From positions 45,336,509 through 45,400,508 of the forward strand of contig OZ020618.1 in the NCBI GenBank assembly GCA_963971575.1: a stretch of 64,000 nt of DNA, in the 5' to 3' direction. Source of the stretch: Liopterus haemorrhoidalis (lineage: Eukaryota; Arthropoda; Insecta; Coleoptera; Dytiscidae). A model generated the notes under the pieces. That model made no database searches and was not told the DNA's origin. It was given only the letters and a program-made list of their open reading frames with translations. A program made the translations under genes and the position numbers. Numbering within the stretch: the stretch's first letter is position 1; every line of letters begins with the position of its first letter. Of this stretch, positions 1-9,754 are shown in pieces.

Positions 1-443
1 GGAAAAATACAATACAATTATAAAAACAATAATATATAAGTACTAATAATACAGAAGAATAAAATACAATATAAGCATACAATAAAATACAATAGAACTA
101 GTCTAATTTATTTTTATATTAACAAACTTTCTATAATTGTTGTAAAAGATATCTACATTTCTATCAGAAATTTGCTTGTTTACTAGACTGAGCATTTTGT
201 TCAGTGGTGACATAGATTCTGTAATTTTGAAAATGTGATCATTTTTAATTCTCAATCTTATATCATGGACACGAATATTTAAATTTTGAAGAAGTTTTGG
301 GGTATCCAGTTTATTATTAAATAACTAGAGGCCTCAGCCCGGCTACGTCGGTCTTCTCCCCTACGTTGTTAAAACTCGTCGCTTCGCGACTCGTTTTAAT
401 ATAATAAGGCATTTTGTCACACTCGTCGCTCATTTTTTTTTAA
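1..443. other. AT-rich stretch, no gene seen
   Basis: No coding potential beyond chance was seen. The first 320 bases are simple AT-rich sequence with repeated AATAC-type words. A short GC-richer patch follows at about 331-420 with repeated CTCGTCGC words, and looks like the edge of an unidentified repeat. Confidence 0.5.
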
Positions 444-1079
444 CACTATTTTATGGAAATTCCTCCTGCAAATGTCTTAAGTTTTATCGTTAATTCACCT
501 TAAATACTTAATTAGTTTTCTTCTGTCAAGAAATACGTTCAAAATGTGAAATCTTGTCACATTTTAAATTGCAAAAAATTTGACAGCTGTCACCTTTTGA
601 AATCTTGTAAGCATATTTTTGCCTCAAAATGATCCAATGTTGGCCCAGATTCTGTAAAAAATGTTTTCTGATGCCTCAAAATATTATCTCGCACGTCAAA
701 AAAGTTATCTTGAACCATTATCACCACTTAAAACTTTGATTAACCCTAAAATTTTTAATATATATATTAATCATTTTTTACCACTATTTTATGGAAATTC
801 GCCTTGCAAATGTCTTAAACTTTATCGTTAATTCACCTTAAATCCTTAATTAGTATTCTTCTGTAAAGAAACACGTTCAAAATGTGAAATCTCGTCCCAT
901 TTTAAAATGCAAAAAATTTGACAGCTGTCACCTTTTGAAACCTTGTAAGCATATTTTTGCCTCAAAATGCTCAAATAATGGTCCAGATTCTTTGAAAAAT
1001 GTTTTCTGATACCTCAAAATATTATCTCGCACGTCCAAAAAGCTATCCTGAACCATTATTACCATTTAACACTTTGATT
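444..1079. repeat. Direct duplication, period 338 bp, two units
   Basis: Bases 444-742 are repeated at 782-1079 in the same orientation with about 90 percent identity. Both units begin CACTATTTTATGGAAATT and both contain TTTGACAGCTGTCACCTTTTG and TATTATCTCGCACGTC. About 40 bases separate the similar parts, which gives the 338-base period. There is no ORF. It could be two monomers of a satellite or the internal repeat of an unrecognised element. Confidence 0.85.
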
Positions 1080-1363
1080 CTCGCCGTAAATATACTGGAC
1101 CGACCGTCTTGTATTAAGAATATTTTTGAATTATCGTCTGATAAAACCTGTCCGTGCCGATCAATGGTGACTTTGATTCGACACGGATTCGAGGAAAAAA
1201 TGCATGATTTTTATCAATAAAATTAAGCCTTATCACTAAAAAAATATCAGCCGGATAAGACGGCGGTTCATTTTCCTCTCTCCGCGTTACCGGAAAAATT
1301 AAGATACACCAGAAGTTGAATAGAACATACATACCACACTTGTACAATATAATAGTAGATTTA

Positions 1364-1622
1364 GGCCCGGTCTTTCCACCTTCAGATAAAGTTCCAGGTA
1401 ACTATCTGACAGATAAGGTTATTTGTAACTTCATCTGCTGAATAAATGTCAATACCAGTCAGTGAATCCAATACGTCAGTCTCATTATCTGTTAGATAAC
1501 TATCCGATAGATACATTTGTATAGAAAGAAGGGATGATATTTACTCAGCAGATGAAGTTACAAATAACCTTATCTGTCAGATAATTACCTGGAACTTTAT
1601 CTGAAGGTGGAAAGACCGGACC
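1364..1622. mobile_element. MITE with ~85-bp TIRs and TTA target duplication
   Basis: The ends are near-perfect inverted repeats: GGCCCGGTCTTTCCACCTTC on the left, and its complement running out through GGTGGAAAGACCGGACC on the right. TTA flanks both sides (1361-1363 and 1623-1625). A 3-bp TTA/TAA duplication with GG-starting TIRs is typical of PIF/Harbinger MITEs. The arms cover most of the 259 bp, so the transcript or single strand would fold as one hairpin. There is no coding capacity. Confidence 0.8.
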
Positions 1623-2836
1623 TTAAACGCGAAATTCAAGGTGTGGATGTCGCGTAACCATAGTAATATTTGAAATTTCTTGCTATTATTGAGAGCCAGG
1701 TTTTTTAACTGGTTTGCTTAAGAGATTCGAAAAGTTCCGGTTAATTTCAGTATTTTGCGATTTTGTTTGGTTATTGAATTATTGTTTTTTATTATTATTT
1801 ATTTCTCGTACGTTTTCATGTATACCGTGTACTAAAATGAATACAATTTAATTTTAAATACATAATTTTGTTTGTTTGGTATGCACTTCATTATTTAAAA
1901 CTTTGATGTACGTCAATGTGCTCAGCTGTTTTCTCGCGTAAAATTGATGACGTAATTTATGACGGCTTGTACTGTACCAATACCGAATGAGCTCTATACA
2001 CACCAAGTTTTCCTTGGTAAGTCAAAGCCTGGCAGGGTTGTTTGTGGGTTTGTTACATGCAGACTTTCTTTAGGAAGATTTTGTTGTCAGGACTTCCCCC
2101 AAACTGTTATGGAATCAAGGTCTAATTCAACTTCCCTGCACTCTACCCAGAACTATGAACTATGTCGTCAGAACATTGTTAATAAATTTAAAGAACACGC
2201 TCTTTGGTGTGGATAATATGATGTCTATGCGCTGATGGGTCAAAACGCAACAACCAAGCGCTACATTAGCGCCAATGTGATTAAAAATTTACAGTATTTT
2301 ATTTCAAATTATATGGCGGAAACTGAAAATTTTTCCATTTCTGAAAGTATCAAAAACCATATTGGATATAGAGGAGGAAACTCGTAGTTTTCGAAAGAAA
2401 TTTTTGGAAATTAGTGCGTTTAATAAATCTTGAGGTGCTGTTTTCGAATTCATATTTTGCGACTACATTTTTTTTTTTTTTTTTCTGGAAACTTGAAAAA
2501 ACTTCGACAAACGTGCAAAAAATTGTTTTTTGATAATATCTCCGTTTCATTAAGTTTGAAAAAAGTATATCAATACTGAATCAAAGAGGAATAAAATCTC
2601 TATAATTTATTTTTTAGGCAACCATATCAAGAATAGTTTTCTTTTTCATCATCTAGTACTAGGCAAAAAAAAAATATATTTTTCGTCCTGAGCCGATGCA
2701 CATTTTTTAGACCGCTGGATGCCAACGCCATCTACGATAGTGATTCAATAACAAGCGAATATTTATAATTTTATAGCTAATTAAAATAAATAAGTTCAGT
2801 TTCTCTAATTAAAATTACTTTTGGTCGCCTAAAATA
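1623..2836. other. No recognised gene or element
   Basis: An 85-residue reading frame at 1959-2216 has no recognisable motif and no support from neighbours, so it was not called. The rest is AT-rich with a T-run near 2470. Confidence 0.4.
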
Positions 2837-3041
2837 CAGAGTGATTTAATGGCGAGTAACGTCACCGAATTTTACGTGCTGTCTAGCAGAAATACTGGTG
2901 AATACTATGACTATAATAACTATGATTATGAAGAAAAAAAGATTATGCGCATGCGCACATAATCGCCTGCTACGATGTGTATGAAACGGCAAATTATTAA
3001 AACTTCCAGTAACGTCGTCTCGCCATTAAATAATCACTCTG
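2837..3041. mobile_element. Short TIR element (MITE) with TA flanks
   Basis: Inverted ends start CAGAGTGATTTAATGGCGAG and close with the complement through CTCGCCATTAAATAATCACTCTG. TA lies on each side (2835-2836, 3042-3043), as expected for a Tc1/mariner-type MITE. At 205 bp it is non-coding. Confidence 0.7.
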
Positions 3042-3159
3042 TAGTTATTTGTGTACCATGGCCAAAAAGTAGATCTTTTTCGGCCGCAACTGAATTTAAA
3101 GGTCAATGCGCAGCTGAGGACATTTTGGGAAATTAGCATGAAGTCTCCTTAAAATCCTT

Positions 3160-3186
3160 TCAGCCAAATTAGCTCTGCACGTGTAC

Positions 3187-3219
<33 letters not shown>

Positions 3220-3345
3220 TATCATGCTAAAAATAGTCAAAACGTTATGTAGGGCCCTCAATTCGTGGATATCCATTGAAATCTCAAAATGTCAAAATCG
3301 GTATGATCACAATACCTCCCTTATATATGTTGGCAGTCGGTAATA
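3160..3345. mobile_element. HINE-B repeat copy with (GTCY)n core
   Basis: This belongs to a family seen four times in the window (also 3595-3960, 13925-14345, 30000-30305). Shared blocks are GCACGTGTACACAGACAGAC, a GACA/GACG microsatellite, ATCATGCTAAAAATAGTC and GATCACAATAC followed by TATATAT near the end. A conserved (GTCY)n tract with a TA-rich end resembles mini-me/DINE-type Helentron-associated repeats. That assignment is inference. No coding sequence. Confidence 0.6.
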
Positions 3346-3594
3346 ATATTTCATATCGTGGTACTTACCTCTATTTATCCACGGCACAGTCTAAAATAAG
3401 ACGCTATAAAAAGAAGCAATTTTTCACAAAATTTCAAAGAACTTGTTGTTAGACACTTGTTTTAGACAAATGCTAGTATAACGTATTTCAATTGCAAAAC
3501 CACTAGGCACATCTTTTTCATAAAAACTAAACCAAATAATACAGAACTCTATTTGCCGTCCTTTTAAAAGGACGCTATAGTATTATTTGTGTTA

Positions 3595-3960
3595 ATTCAG
3601 TATTGATTGACTTTTTACCGACCTCCAACATATATATAAGAGAGGTATTGTGATCATACCGATTTTGAGATTTCCAGATTTCGATGGATCTCCACGAATT
3701 AAGGTACCTACATAACATTTTGACTATTTTTAGCATGATGTCTGTCGGTCTGTCTGTTTGTTTGTCTTTCTGTCTGTCTGTCGGTCTGTGTACACGTGCA
3801 GAGCAAATTAGACTAAAAATATTTTTATGAAACTTCACATTTAAGCTTTTGACATCAATGGCACGAGTTGATCAACTTTTGGTAAAAATCGGTGGACTAG
3901 AAATGGGAGTTTATTCTTTTCGATTTTAAGATTTTTGCGAATATTTCGATAAATATATTC
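3595..3960. mobile_element. HINE-B repeat copy, inverted relative to 3160-3345
   Basis: Same blocks as the copy at 3160-3345 but on the opposite strand, so the two copies face each other around 250 bp of unrelated sequence. This copy runs further, through GTTGATCAACTTTTGG and CTAGAAATGGGAGTTTA, which are also present in the copies at 14 kb and 30 kb. Confidence 0.6.
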
Positions 3961-4993
3961 AACAAAAGTTGCTATAAAAGCAATAACTAACAACTTTTAT
4001 TTGAGACATTTTTTGATAAAGCAGCATAAATTAAACAAGTACTTTGTGATGGCGGTCGGTCCTGTGGTGGTCACCGCTGAATTTTTTGAATTTTGTAATG
4101 GAACGATATTTGCAAAACAATTTTTTTTAACTTTTTTCGAAATTCTTTTTCGTATTTCCGGCAAAAAATTTGAGTCGTAAAATGTGACTTCGAAAATATC
4201 ACCTCAAGACTTATTCATCCCACCAATTACTAAAACTACCGCAAAACTTTCTCCAAAACCACTGCTTTGTACGCCAATTTTCTGGTCTAATACCTAATGA
4301 GCTAGATCTGGCTTATGACCCGTATTTTGCGGACTCCTGATCTATATGAAACATCACAGGAAATTACTAGTCTTAAATCATAAAAATTTTCTTTTTCTTT
4401 AAAAAATTAACCCATCCGTAGCATGATAAAAACTAAATCAAAACGTTTTATTTTATATCATTCGTTCTCCATTTCTCAACAAACAATTCTAAGACACGAA
4501 AATTTAATTATATATAAACTGTTCGTTCGCGTGTTAGAAATTTTTCTTAAAACAATACAATTTGTATTTGAAGATTCGGGTCTCATATAATGATGTTGAA
4601 AATAATATTTTACCGTGTTAGTTCCACCCCTTTTTACGGTCGTAAATATATCAAGGAATCATTGTTGTAATGGTGGTGTAGTCGCGCTTTCGAGTCAAGT
4701 TGGAGCCAACGAGAGTTGTAGCTTTGACCGAATTGTTTTTGGTAGATAATTTAAGAGCAAATCTTAATTACCTTACCTTTGAGACACAAAGAGAGTCTAA
4801 CCTAGATTTTCCGATACGAGCATGATGGAATGTATAATGTTCACCATGTTCACATTGAGAAAGAACTGTTTAGTATAGATCAGTGGTTCCAAAACGATCG
4901 AAAACCTTCATATAAAAGAAATATTTTGGCAGGCTTATAATATCAGCTGTTTTAGCCAGTGAGTAATAAAACGGAATAATAATAAGCAACTTA
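3961..4993. other. No recognised gene or element
   Basis: AT-rich sequence with no ORF of interest and no inverted-repeat ends that could be paired. Confidence 0.4.
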
Positions 4994-5663
4994 CCGTATT
5001 TTTCGTACCATAAGACGCACCTTTTTACGCAGAAAAATTGTCTTAAAATTGAAGTGCGTCATATGGTCCGAATGTATAGGTACGTTTAAAAAGTGTGTGA
5101 TGTTAGTGTGGAATCAATTCAGAGCGCATAAAACAGAATCAACCAAAAAAAATATAATACAAATGAATACAGAATTAGCTGTTATTTCTGGAGGCCTTAC
5201 AAGTCAACCACACTTTGATGTGTCGATTAATAAACCATTTAATAATTTTATGCGGGAAGAGTGGAACAAACGGATGATAAAGCCAAATCACGATGTTAGC
5301 AACAGGCGTATGAAATAGACAATTTTAGAAGTATATGAGTAAAAAATTCATTGGAAGCTGTAAAAGAAAAGACGATTATAAAGTCTTTTAAGAAATTCGG
5401 TATAAGCAACGCATTGGATGGTATCGAAGATGACCTGGTTTTTGAAGAGATTGATAATAGTTCAGACGAAAATAATACGAACAGTAACATGTACAAGACG
5501 AGTGATAGTACAGAGAGTGAAAATAAACTTCTGTTTAACTTGTACCAGCAACATTCTGTTGCTGGTACAAGTTATAGTAATAATAAATATTTTTTCTAAA
5601 ATTGTTTCATCAATTTGGGGTGCGTCTTATCGTCCGGTGCGTCTTATGGTCCAAAAAATACGG
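4994..5663 (+). mobile_element. pogo/Tigger-like DNA transposon, internally deleted
   Basis: The ends are inverted repeats: CCGTATTTTTCGTACCATAA on the left, and GGTGCGTCTTATGGTCC then AAAAAATACGG on the right. TA duplicates lie at 4992-4993 and 5664-5665. The body holds the C-terminal part of a DDE_1 transposase (see 5103-5597). At 670 bp it is far shorter than an autonomous pogo element, so the N-terminal DNA-binding and first catalytic regions are lost. Confidence 0.8.
5103..5597 (+). pseudogene. pogo/Tigger (DDE_1) transposase, C-terminal remnant
   Basis: The first frame reads WNQFRAHKTE, AVISGGLTS, then DVSINKPF and REEWNKRM. These match the end of the DDE_1 domain, where the family has DxFRGH, AVIPGGLTS and LQPLDVxxNKPFK. 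A frameshift near 5330-5345 moves to a second frame reading SFKKFGISNALDG and an acidic EEIDNSSDENN tail, again typical of this family's end. In the LQPLDV motif the residues before the terminal D are changed (QPHFDV). No intact catalytic triad remains. The reading lies between the TIRs of its own element. Confidence 0.8.
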
Positions 5664-5689
5664 TAATCATTGAAGAAAGTTTTAACTTA

Positions 5690-6395
5690 CTTACTTAATC
5701 CTGAAGCCTTTCTACCTTGTGGTGTAAGGCTATAGTCGAGTTGCTTATTTTTTGGTGTTGTTCTGCATACTTCTTTCCATCATGTTCTGTCCTTTGTATA
5801 TTTTCTTATCTCCTCCCACTTTACGCCTCTCTTCGTTGCAGCTTCTTTTGTTTCTTGGCGCCAGGTTTTTCTCGGTCTTCCTGGTCTAACATTCTTCACT
5901 GTTCTTGCTTCAAAAACTCTTTTTACTATTTTGTCTTCATTAATTCTGTGTATAAATCCCAGCCATCTTAGCTGACCTTTTCTATTATAGTCTCTACTGG
6001 TTTTGTGTCTAGTTTTTCTCTAAATACTTCATTTCTTATTCTGTCCTATTTTGTTTTACCTTCGATTTTCCTTAAAAATCTCATTACGGAGCTTCTTATT
6101 TTGGATCTGTGCGTCTCTGTAGTGGTCAGGATTCCGAGGCGTATATCAAAATTGGTACTGTCACTTTGTTGAAGATCTCTACCTTGATGTTGGTTGTTAT
6201 TTCTTGTTTAGTTAAGGACGATGCTCTGATGCTGTTGAACATTCTTCCTGCTGCGCTTACTCTTTCCATAATTTCTTTATCCATTTTTTCCTCTTCCGCA
6301 AAAACTGTGCCTAGGTATTTGAATTTTCCTCCCTGTTCTATTATTTTGTCATCTATTTTTATTTTGTGTTGCATTTTTGTCCTGCTTATTACCAT
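5690..6395 (-). pseudogene. RTE-like non-LTR retrotransposon RT C-terminus
   Basis: On the minus strand the sequence reads GGKFKYLGTVF (the thumb-region KYLG motif), VPILIYASES, then after a one-base shift KIRSSVMRFLRKIEGK, RLxWLGFIHRI-like RWLGFIHRIN and a basic GRPRKTWR tail. This order is the C-terminal half of the endonuclease-reverse transcriptase proteins of RTE-like elements. At least one frameshift near 6126 and stop codons are present. The 5' part including YADD is missing. Clade assignment is by motif order only. Confidence 0.7.
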
Positions 6396-6924
6396 TTTTT
6401 TGTCTTTTGTGTGCTACTTTTCGTGTCATTTGTGTGAAAGTTTTAAAAAGTGTTGAAAAAAGAATTTTAGTGTATAAATTTTTATTTATTTCTACGGTGG
6501 TTAGAAAACGTTCCTAAATACCTAATACATTTCATTTAAGTAATGAACATCTGAAACACATAAATTTCGTTATGAATTTTAATATTTTCTTGCTAAATTG
6601 GTCTTCAAAATAGAAACATTATTTATTCACAATCTTAATTCTCATAAATAATTACTCTTTATTATCACTACAATCGTTAAAATGCTACAAATAAAGAGTG
6701 AAAATAGCACTGTTTTTTGACATTTCATGTAAACTAAATCTGTAGACGGATTGATATACTTCTACTTGAGTTTGTTGTTGTGAAAAACAGGTTTTTAGCA
6801 AGTTGTTGGGACCTATATGAGTACTTTTACCAAGCGACACTGTTCTGCAGACCGTTAGTCGACAACAGTACATCTTTGTGTAAAATTTAAAAATCGCGAG
6901 TATCGCATTTCGCATTATCCGACC

Positions 6925-7325
6925 GCCTCGACAAAAGAAGCTGCTTTAGATTTTGCCAGAAAATTGTTCAGTCTTGTTTTGAAACTATTGGCATGATTCC
7001 TAAAGTTTATGGTGATAAATGTATGAGTAATATGCAAATTAAAGATTGGTTTAGACCAGTGACTCCCAAATTGTGCGTCGTGGTGCCCTGGGGCACCGTG
7101 GCTGGGCTACAAGTGCGCCGCGAAAATATTCCAAAATTCTTCCAACTGCGGTAGTTAGACCAATGTTTTGACTTGGGGCGCCGTGATAAAAGTCTGATAC
7201 ATTAAGGGCGCCGTGAACCTAAAAGTTTGGGAATAACTGGTTTAGACGATTTACAAGTGATCGCACTTCAGTGAAATTTATCCTCTTTCTGGCAGCCTGC
7301 AACATCCGAAAATGTGGTCTAGAGC
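6925..7325 (+). pseudogene. mariner transposase N-terminal fragment, split by a hAT MITE
   Basis: Read across the insert at 7057-7239, the frame gives FCQKIVQSCFETIG, YGDKCMSNMQIKDW, FRRFTSDRTSV. This matches the mariner N-terminal helix-turn-helix region (family form YGDxxxSxxQIxEWFRRFxxGRTSV). It continues, degraded, as PLSGSLQHPK, corresponding to the family's DPRSGRP linker. The fragment points toward an oppositely oriented mariner fragment at 7330-8400. No catalytic residues are included. Confidence 0.75.
7057..7239. mobile_element. hAT-type MITE, 183 bp, 8-bp target duplication
   Basis: Ends start CAGTGACTCCCAAATTGTG and finish AAGTTTGGGAATAACTG. An 8-bp target duplication GTTTAGAC flanks it at 7049-7056 and 7240-7247. 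Both the 8-bp duplication and the CAGTG-type ends fit hAT. Removing the element and one duplicate restores the mariner frame (KDW-FRRF). No coding capacity. Confidence 0.88.
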
Positions 7326-7329
7326 ACTT

Positions 7330-8400
7330 TTCTAGAGGAAGTGGATCTCTGGACTAAAGCGATCTTATGAAATAGTTAACAGCTGCATCGTCACATTGTC
7401 ATTTATGCTCTCTATGTCCTCAAAGTTTTTTCCTTAGAGGAACTTTTAAAACAGCCAGACGTCGCAGGGTGCCTATCAGGACTGTGTGGATGCTTACGAA
7501 ATTGCATAATGTCGTGTTTCACCAGAAATTGTTGGACAAGTTGCGATAAATGGGTTGTCCATAAACTTCAGCTACGCGATGCTTCCCCAAATTGTTGATA
7601 AATTTTCAGAAACAATAGTTAGATATTCCAAGGTATTCTATCTCTCGCACAGTTAAATGAAGATTTTTCACAAACAGCCATTGTTACTGTACGTCAAAAA
7701 TGTTAACTTTAATCAAGTGACAATTTTTATTAACTACAGTTCTCACCCGTTCAACATTTTCGAATTTTCTAGTCGTTAGAGGCCTGCCAGAATGAGGATT
7801 ATTTTCCACTAAAGTACAACCTTTTTAATCGTCTAAAAGCAACTGACAGATCATAGCACAGGCCTATAGGTCAGGGAGTGGTTAGGCCTGTGCTATGACC
7901 TGTCAGTTACTTTAGACGACGACAGGGTACTCATGGACAGGCTGATACTCTTCCTGAGAGAACCGAACTTATTGTTTTATGTGTGAAGTCTTGCACTTAT
8001 TTTAATGTGTTTCTAGTTATTGACTGTGATATTCGATGGTAATTGGCCCCTTTACAGCCTCTTACCGTCACCCTGAGTCTGTTCAAATTTTCGAACAGAC
8101 TTTTTATATTACTTATTTGTGTTTGTCAGTGCAAGATTTTATTCAGTATGCGTATTTTTAATGATTTTATTTATTTATTTATTGTCTAATATATTGTTTT
8201 TAATATATAGTCTAGTCATCTAAATGGGCTGCGTTAGGCGCAAATAGCCTTTGTTGCTGTGCGCCAAAAATTTTAACTAACTAACTAACTAACTAATCGT
8301 CTAAACCACTCTTTAATCTGTATATTACTCACAGATTCATCACTGGAAACTTAAGACTAATGAATAAATCAAGTTTTTGACAAAATTTAATGCAGGCTCT
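7330..8400 (-). pseudogene. mariner transposase pseudogene, minus strand, split by a retroposon
   Basis: Reading down from about 8345, the minus strand gives ESVSNIQIKEWFRRL, then after the insert at 7838-8294 ENNPHSGRPLTTR, FENVERVRTVV and LTVREIEYLGIS. Much further on it gives a C-terminal region like HSPDxxPCDxWLF, with the third aspartate motif degraded, and FEDIESINDNV. Multiple shifts and stops are present. The order is that of a mariner transposase. Together with 6925-7325 it forms an inward-facing pair of mariner N-termini. Confidence 0.65.
7838..8294 (+). mobile_element. Retroposon with 11-bp target duplication and (AACT)n tail
   Basis: AATCGTCTAAA occurs on both sides (7827-7837 and 8295-8305). 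The 3' end carries an AACT repeat tail of about 25 bases (8268-8294), as in non-LTR-mobilised SINEs or truncated LINEs. The 5' end is a foldback of about 45-bp arms (to about 7921) that includes the target-site bases, which suggests twin priming. A further hairpin, AGTCTGTTC to GAACAGACT followed by TTTT, lies at 8075-8105. No RT motif is visible. Confidence 0.75.
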
Positions 8401-9246
8401 ACGTTATTGTGAAATGCGATATTTCAGATTTTAACACTTACACAATGGCGTACCATTGTCGACTGAAGATCTGCAGGGTAATTTGGATTAGAATGGTCAC
8501 ACATAAAAGTTCACACTTGCATGGTGAAAACCTTTTCACAATAGTACAAGTCAGATAGAAAAATATATCTACAGGTTAGATTCTTTCTAGACACCTCATA
8601 TTTCTACACAGTTTCTCCTCTTGTATTCCTCCCGATCATTTAACTTGGATTTGAGCTATACATTCTTTACTCGCAGACAGGTTTTCTATTCCTAAATCTC
8701 GCGTAACCTCGTCAAACATGCATCTATAGAAGTTATCTGCTCTTCTATCCGGTTTGTGTTCTTCGTCATCTCCCTTCAGTTCCTATTATCCTTTAATAAT
8801 GATTTCAGCAACGGATTCTCAGAAAGGTGAATTTGTTTATCACTGATTTTGGTAGACATTGGTAGTTCATGTATTCGCGGCATTTCTACTTTGGGCTGTA
8901 ATACTCGTTCTTTATATATTAGAAAACTACAAATGTATTTACATTGTATTATTCTGTTTAGGTAACAAAAGCTTAATACAATCTAATCTAATCTAATCTT
9001 CTTTTGGATTTTGTTAGCTTCGGTGAGATCACCATTCCTCGCCAGTGCGCAGCTAATTATATTCTTTTAAATTTATCTCAATGTCACCAAACAAACCAGT
9101 GATTTTCTTGCAAATTTTTGGAATAGGGTTGCTCAGGACTGATTTGATAGATTGATGTGGAGTTAATTTTTAATACATGCAGGGGTGGGATAACGATGTA
9201 TAGCATTCTATCATTGCCAATAACACGCTTCTACTGGCGGTTGCCG
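8401..9246. other. No recognised gene
   Basis: AT-rich sequence. A short TCTAA tandem (four units) sits near 8978-8998. Nothing else was resolvable. Confidence 0.4.
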
Positions 9247-9400
9247 ACCGGCGTAGCGTAGTGGTAACACAGGTGCTCTGCACTGCTAGTGTCTCTGGTT
9301 TGAATCCTATTCAGGCATGGAATTTTCGTAAATTAGAATTGACCTGGCTGAAAGTCAAAGGCTATTAAAATATGTATATTTAAAAAAATATATTAATTTT
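9247..9400 (+). mobile_element. tRNA-derived SINE
   Basis: An A-box-like TAGCGTAGTGG lies at 9254-9264 and a B-box-like GGTTTGAATCC at 9297-9307, one change from the GGTTCGANTCC consensus. Their spacing of about 33 bases suits a Pol III internal promoter. A non-tRNA body and an AT-rich tail follow. It is not a functional tRNA gene: no cloverleaf with a 7-bp acceptor stem could be drawn. Confidence 0.65.
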
Positions 9401-9490
9401 ACTTTTAAATATTTTTAACTATTGTTTTTTTTTTTTGCAACTGTAGAATAAAATTCTGTTACTCGTATTCCCAACTCTGGTACTCTGGTT

Positions 9491-9706
9491 AGTGGACGCT
9501 TGTCAAGACCTTACAAACCCCATAATAATAATAATAATAATAATAATAATTTCCGCGGCTGCATATCGCCAGGGTTTGGGATGCAGTCGTGTGTATTTTG
9601 ATTTAGCTCCACTAGTCTCTAGTATGACGTGGCTCAAAAGGTTGCTGAAGTTTGAGATTAGTGGACGCTTGTCAAGACCTGACAAACCCCATAATAATAA
9701 TAATAA
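9491..9706 (+). repeat. Two tandem 5'-truncated LINE 3' tails ending in (AAT)n
   Basis: The block from TTCCGCGGCTGCATATCGCC to GACAAACCCC (9551-9692) is a near copy of 10432-10563, the 3' UTR of the RLE-type LINE downstream. A shorter third tail, AGTGGACGCTTGTCAAGACC to AACCCC, sits at 9491-9523. Each tail ends in an (AAT)n run. Successive insertion of 5'-truncated copies into the earlier tail explains the order. Confidence 0.85.
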
Positions 9707-9754
9707 AAATTTCAAGTGCCATAGTTATCCACCGAACTCACTGTCTCGTTTCTT

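Noticed and set aside
1959..2216. 85-residue frame starting MTACTVPIPNELYTHQ
   Set aside because: No motif, no neighbouring exon, not repeated in the window. Chance frames of this length are expected in 64 kb.
5717..6456. Plus-strand frames rich in serine, phenylalanine and cysteine
   Set aside because: They lie opposite the minus-strand RTE-like coding remnant and have no motifs of their own.
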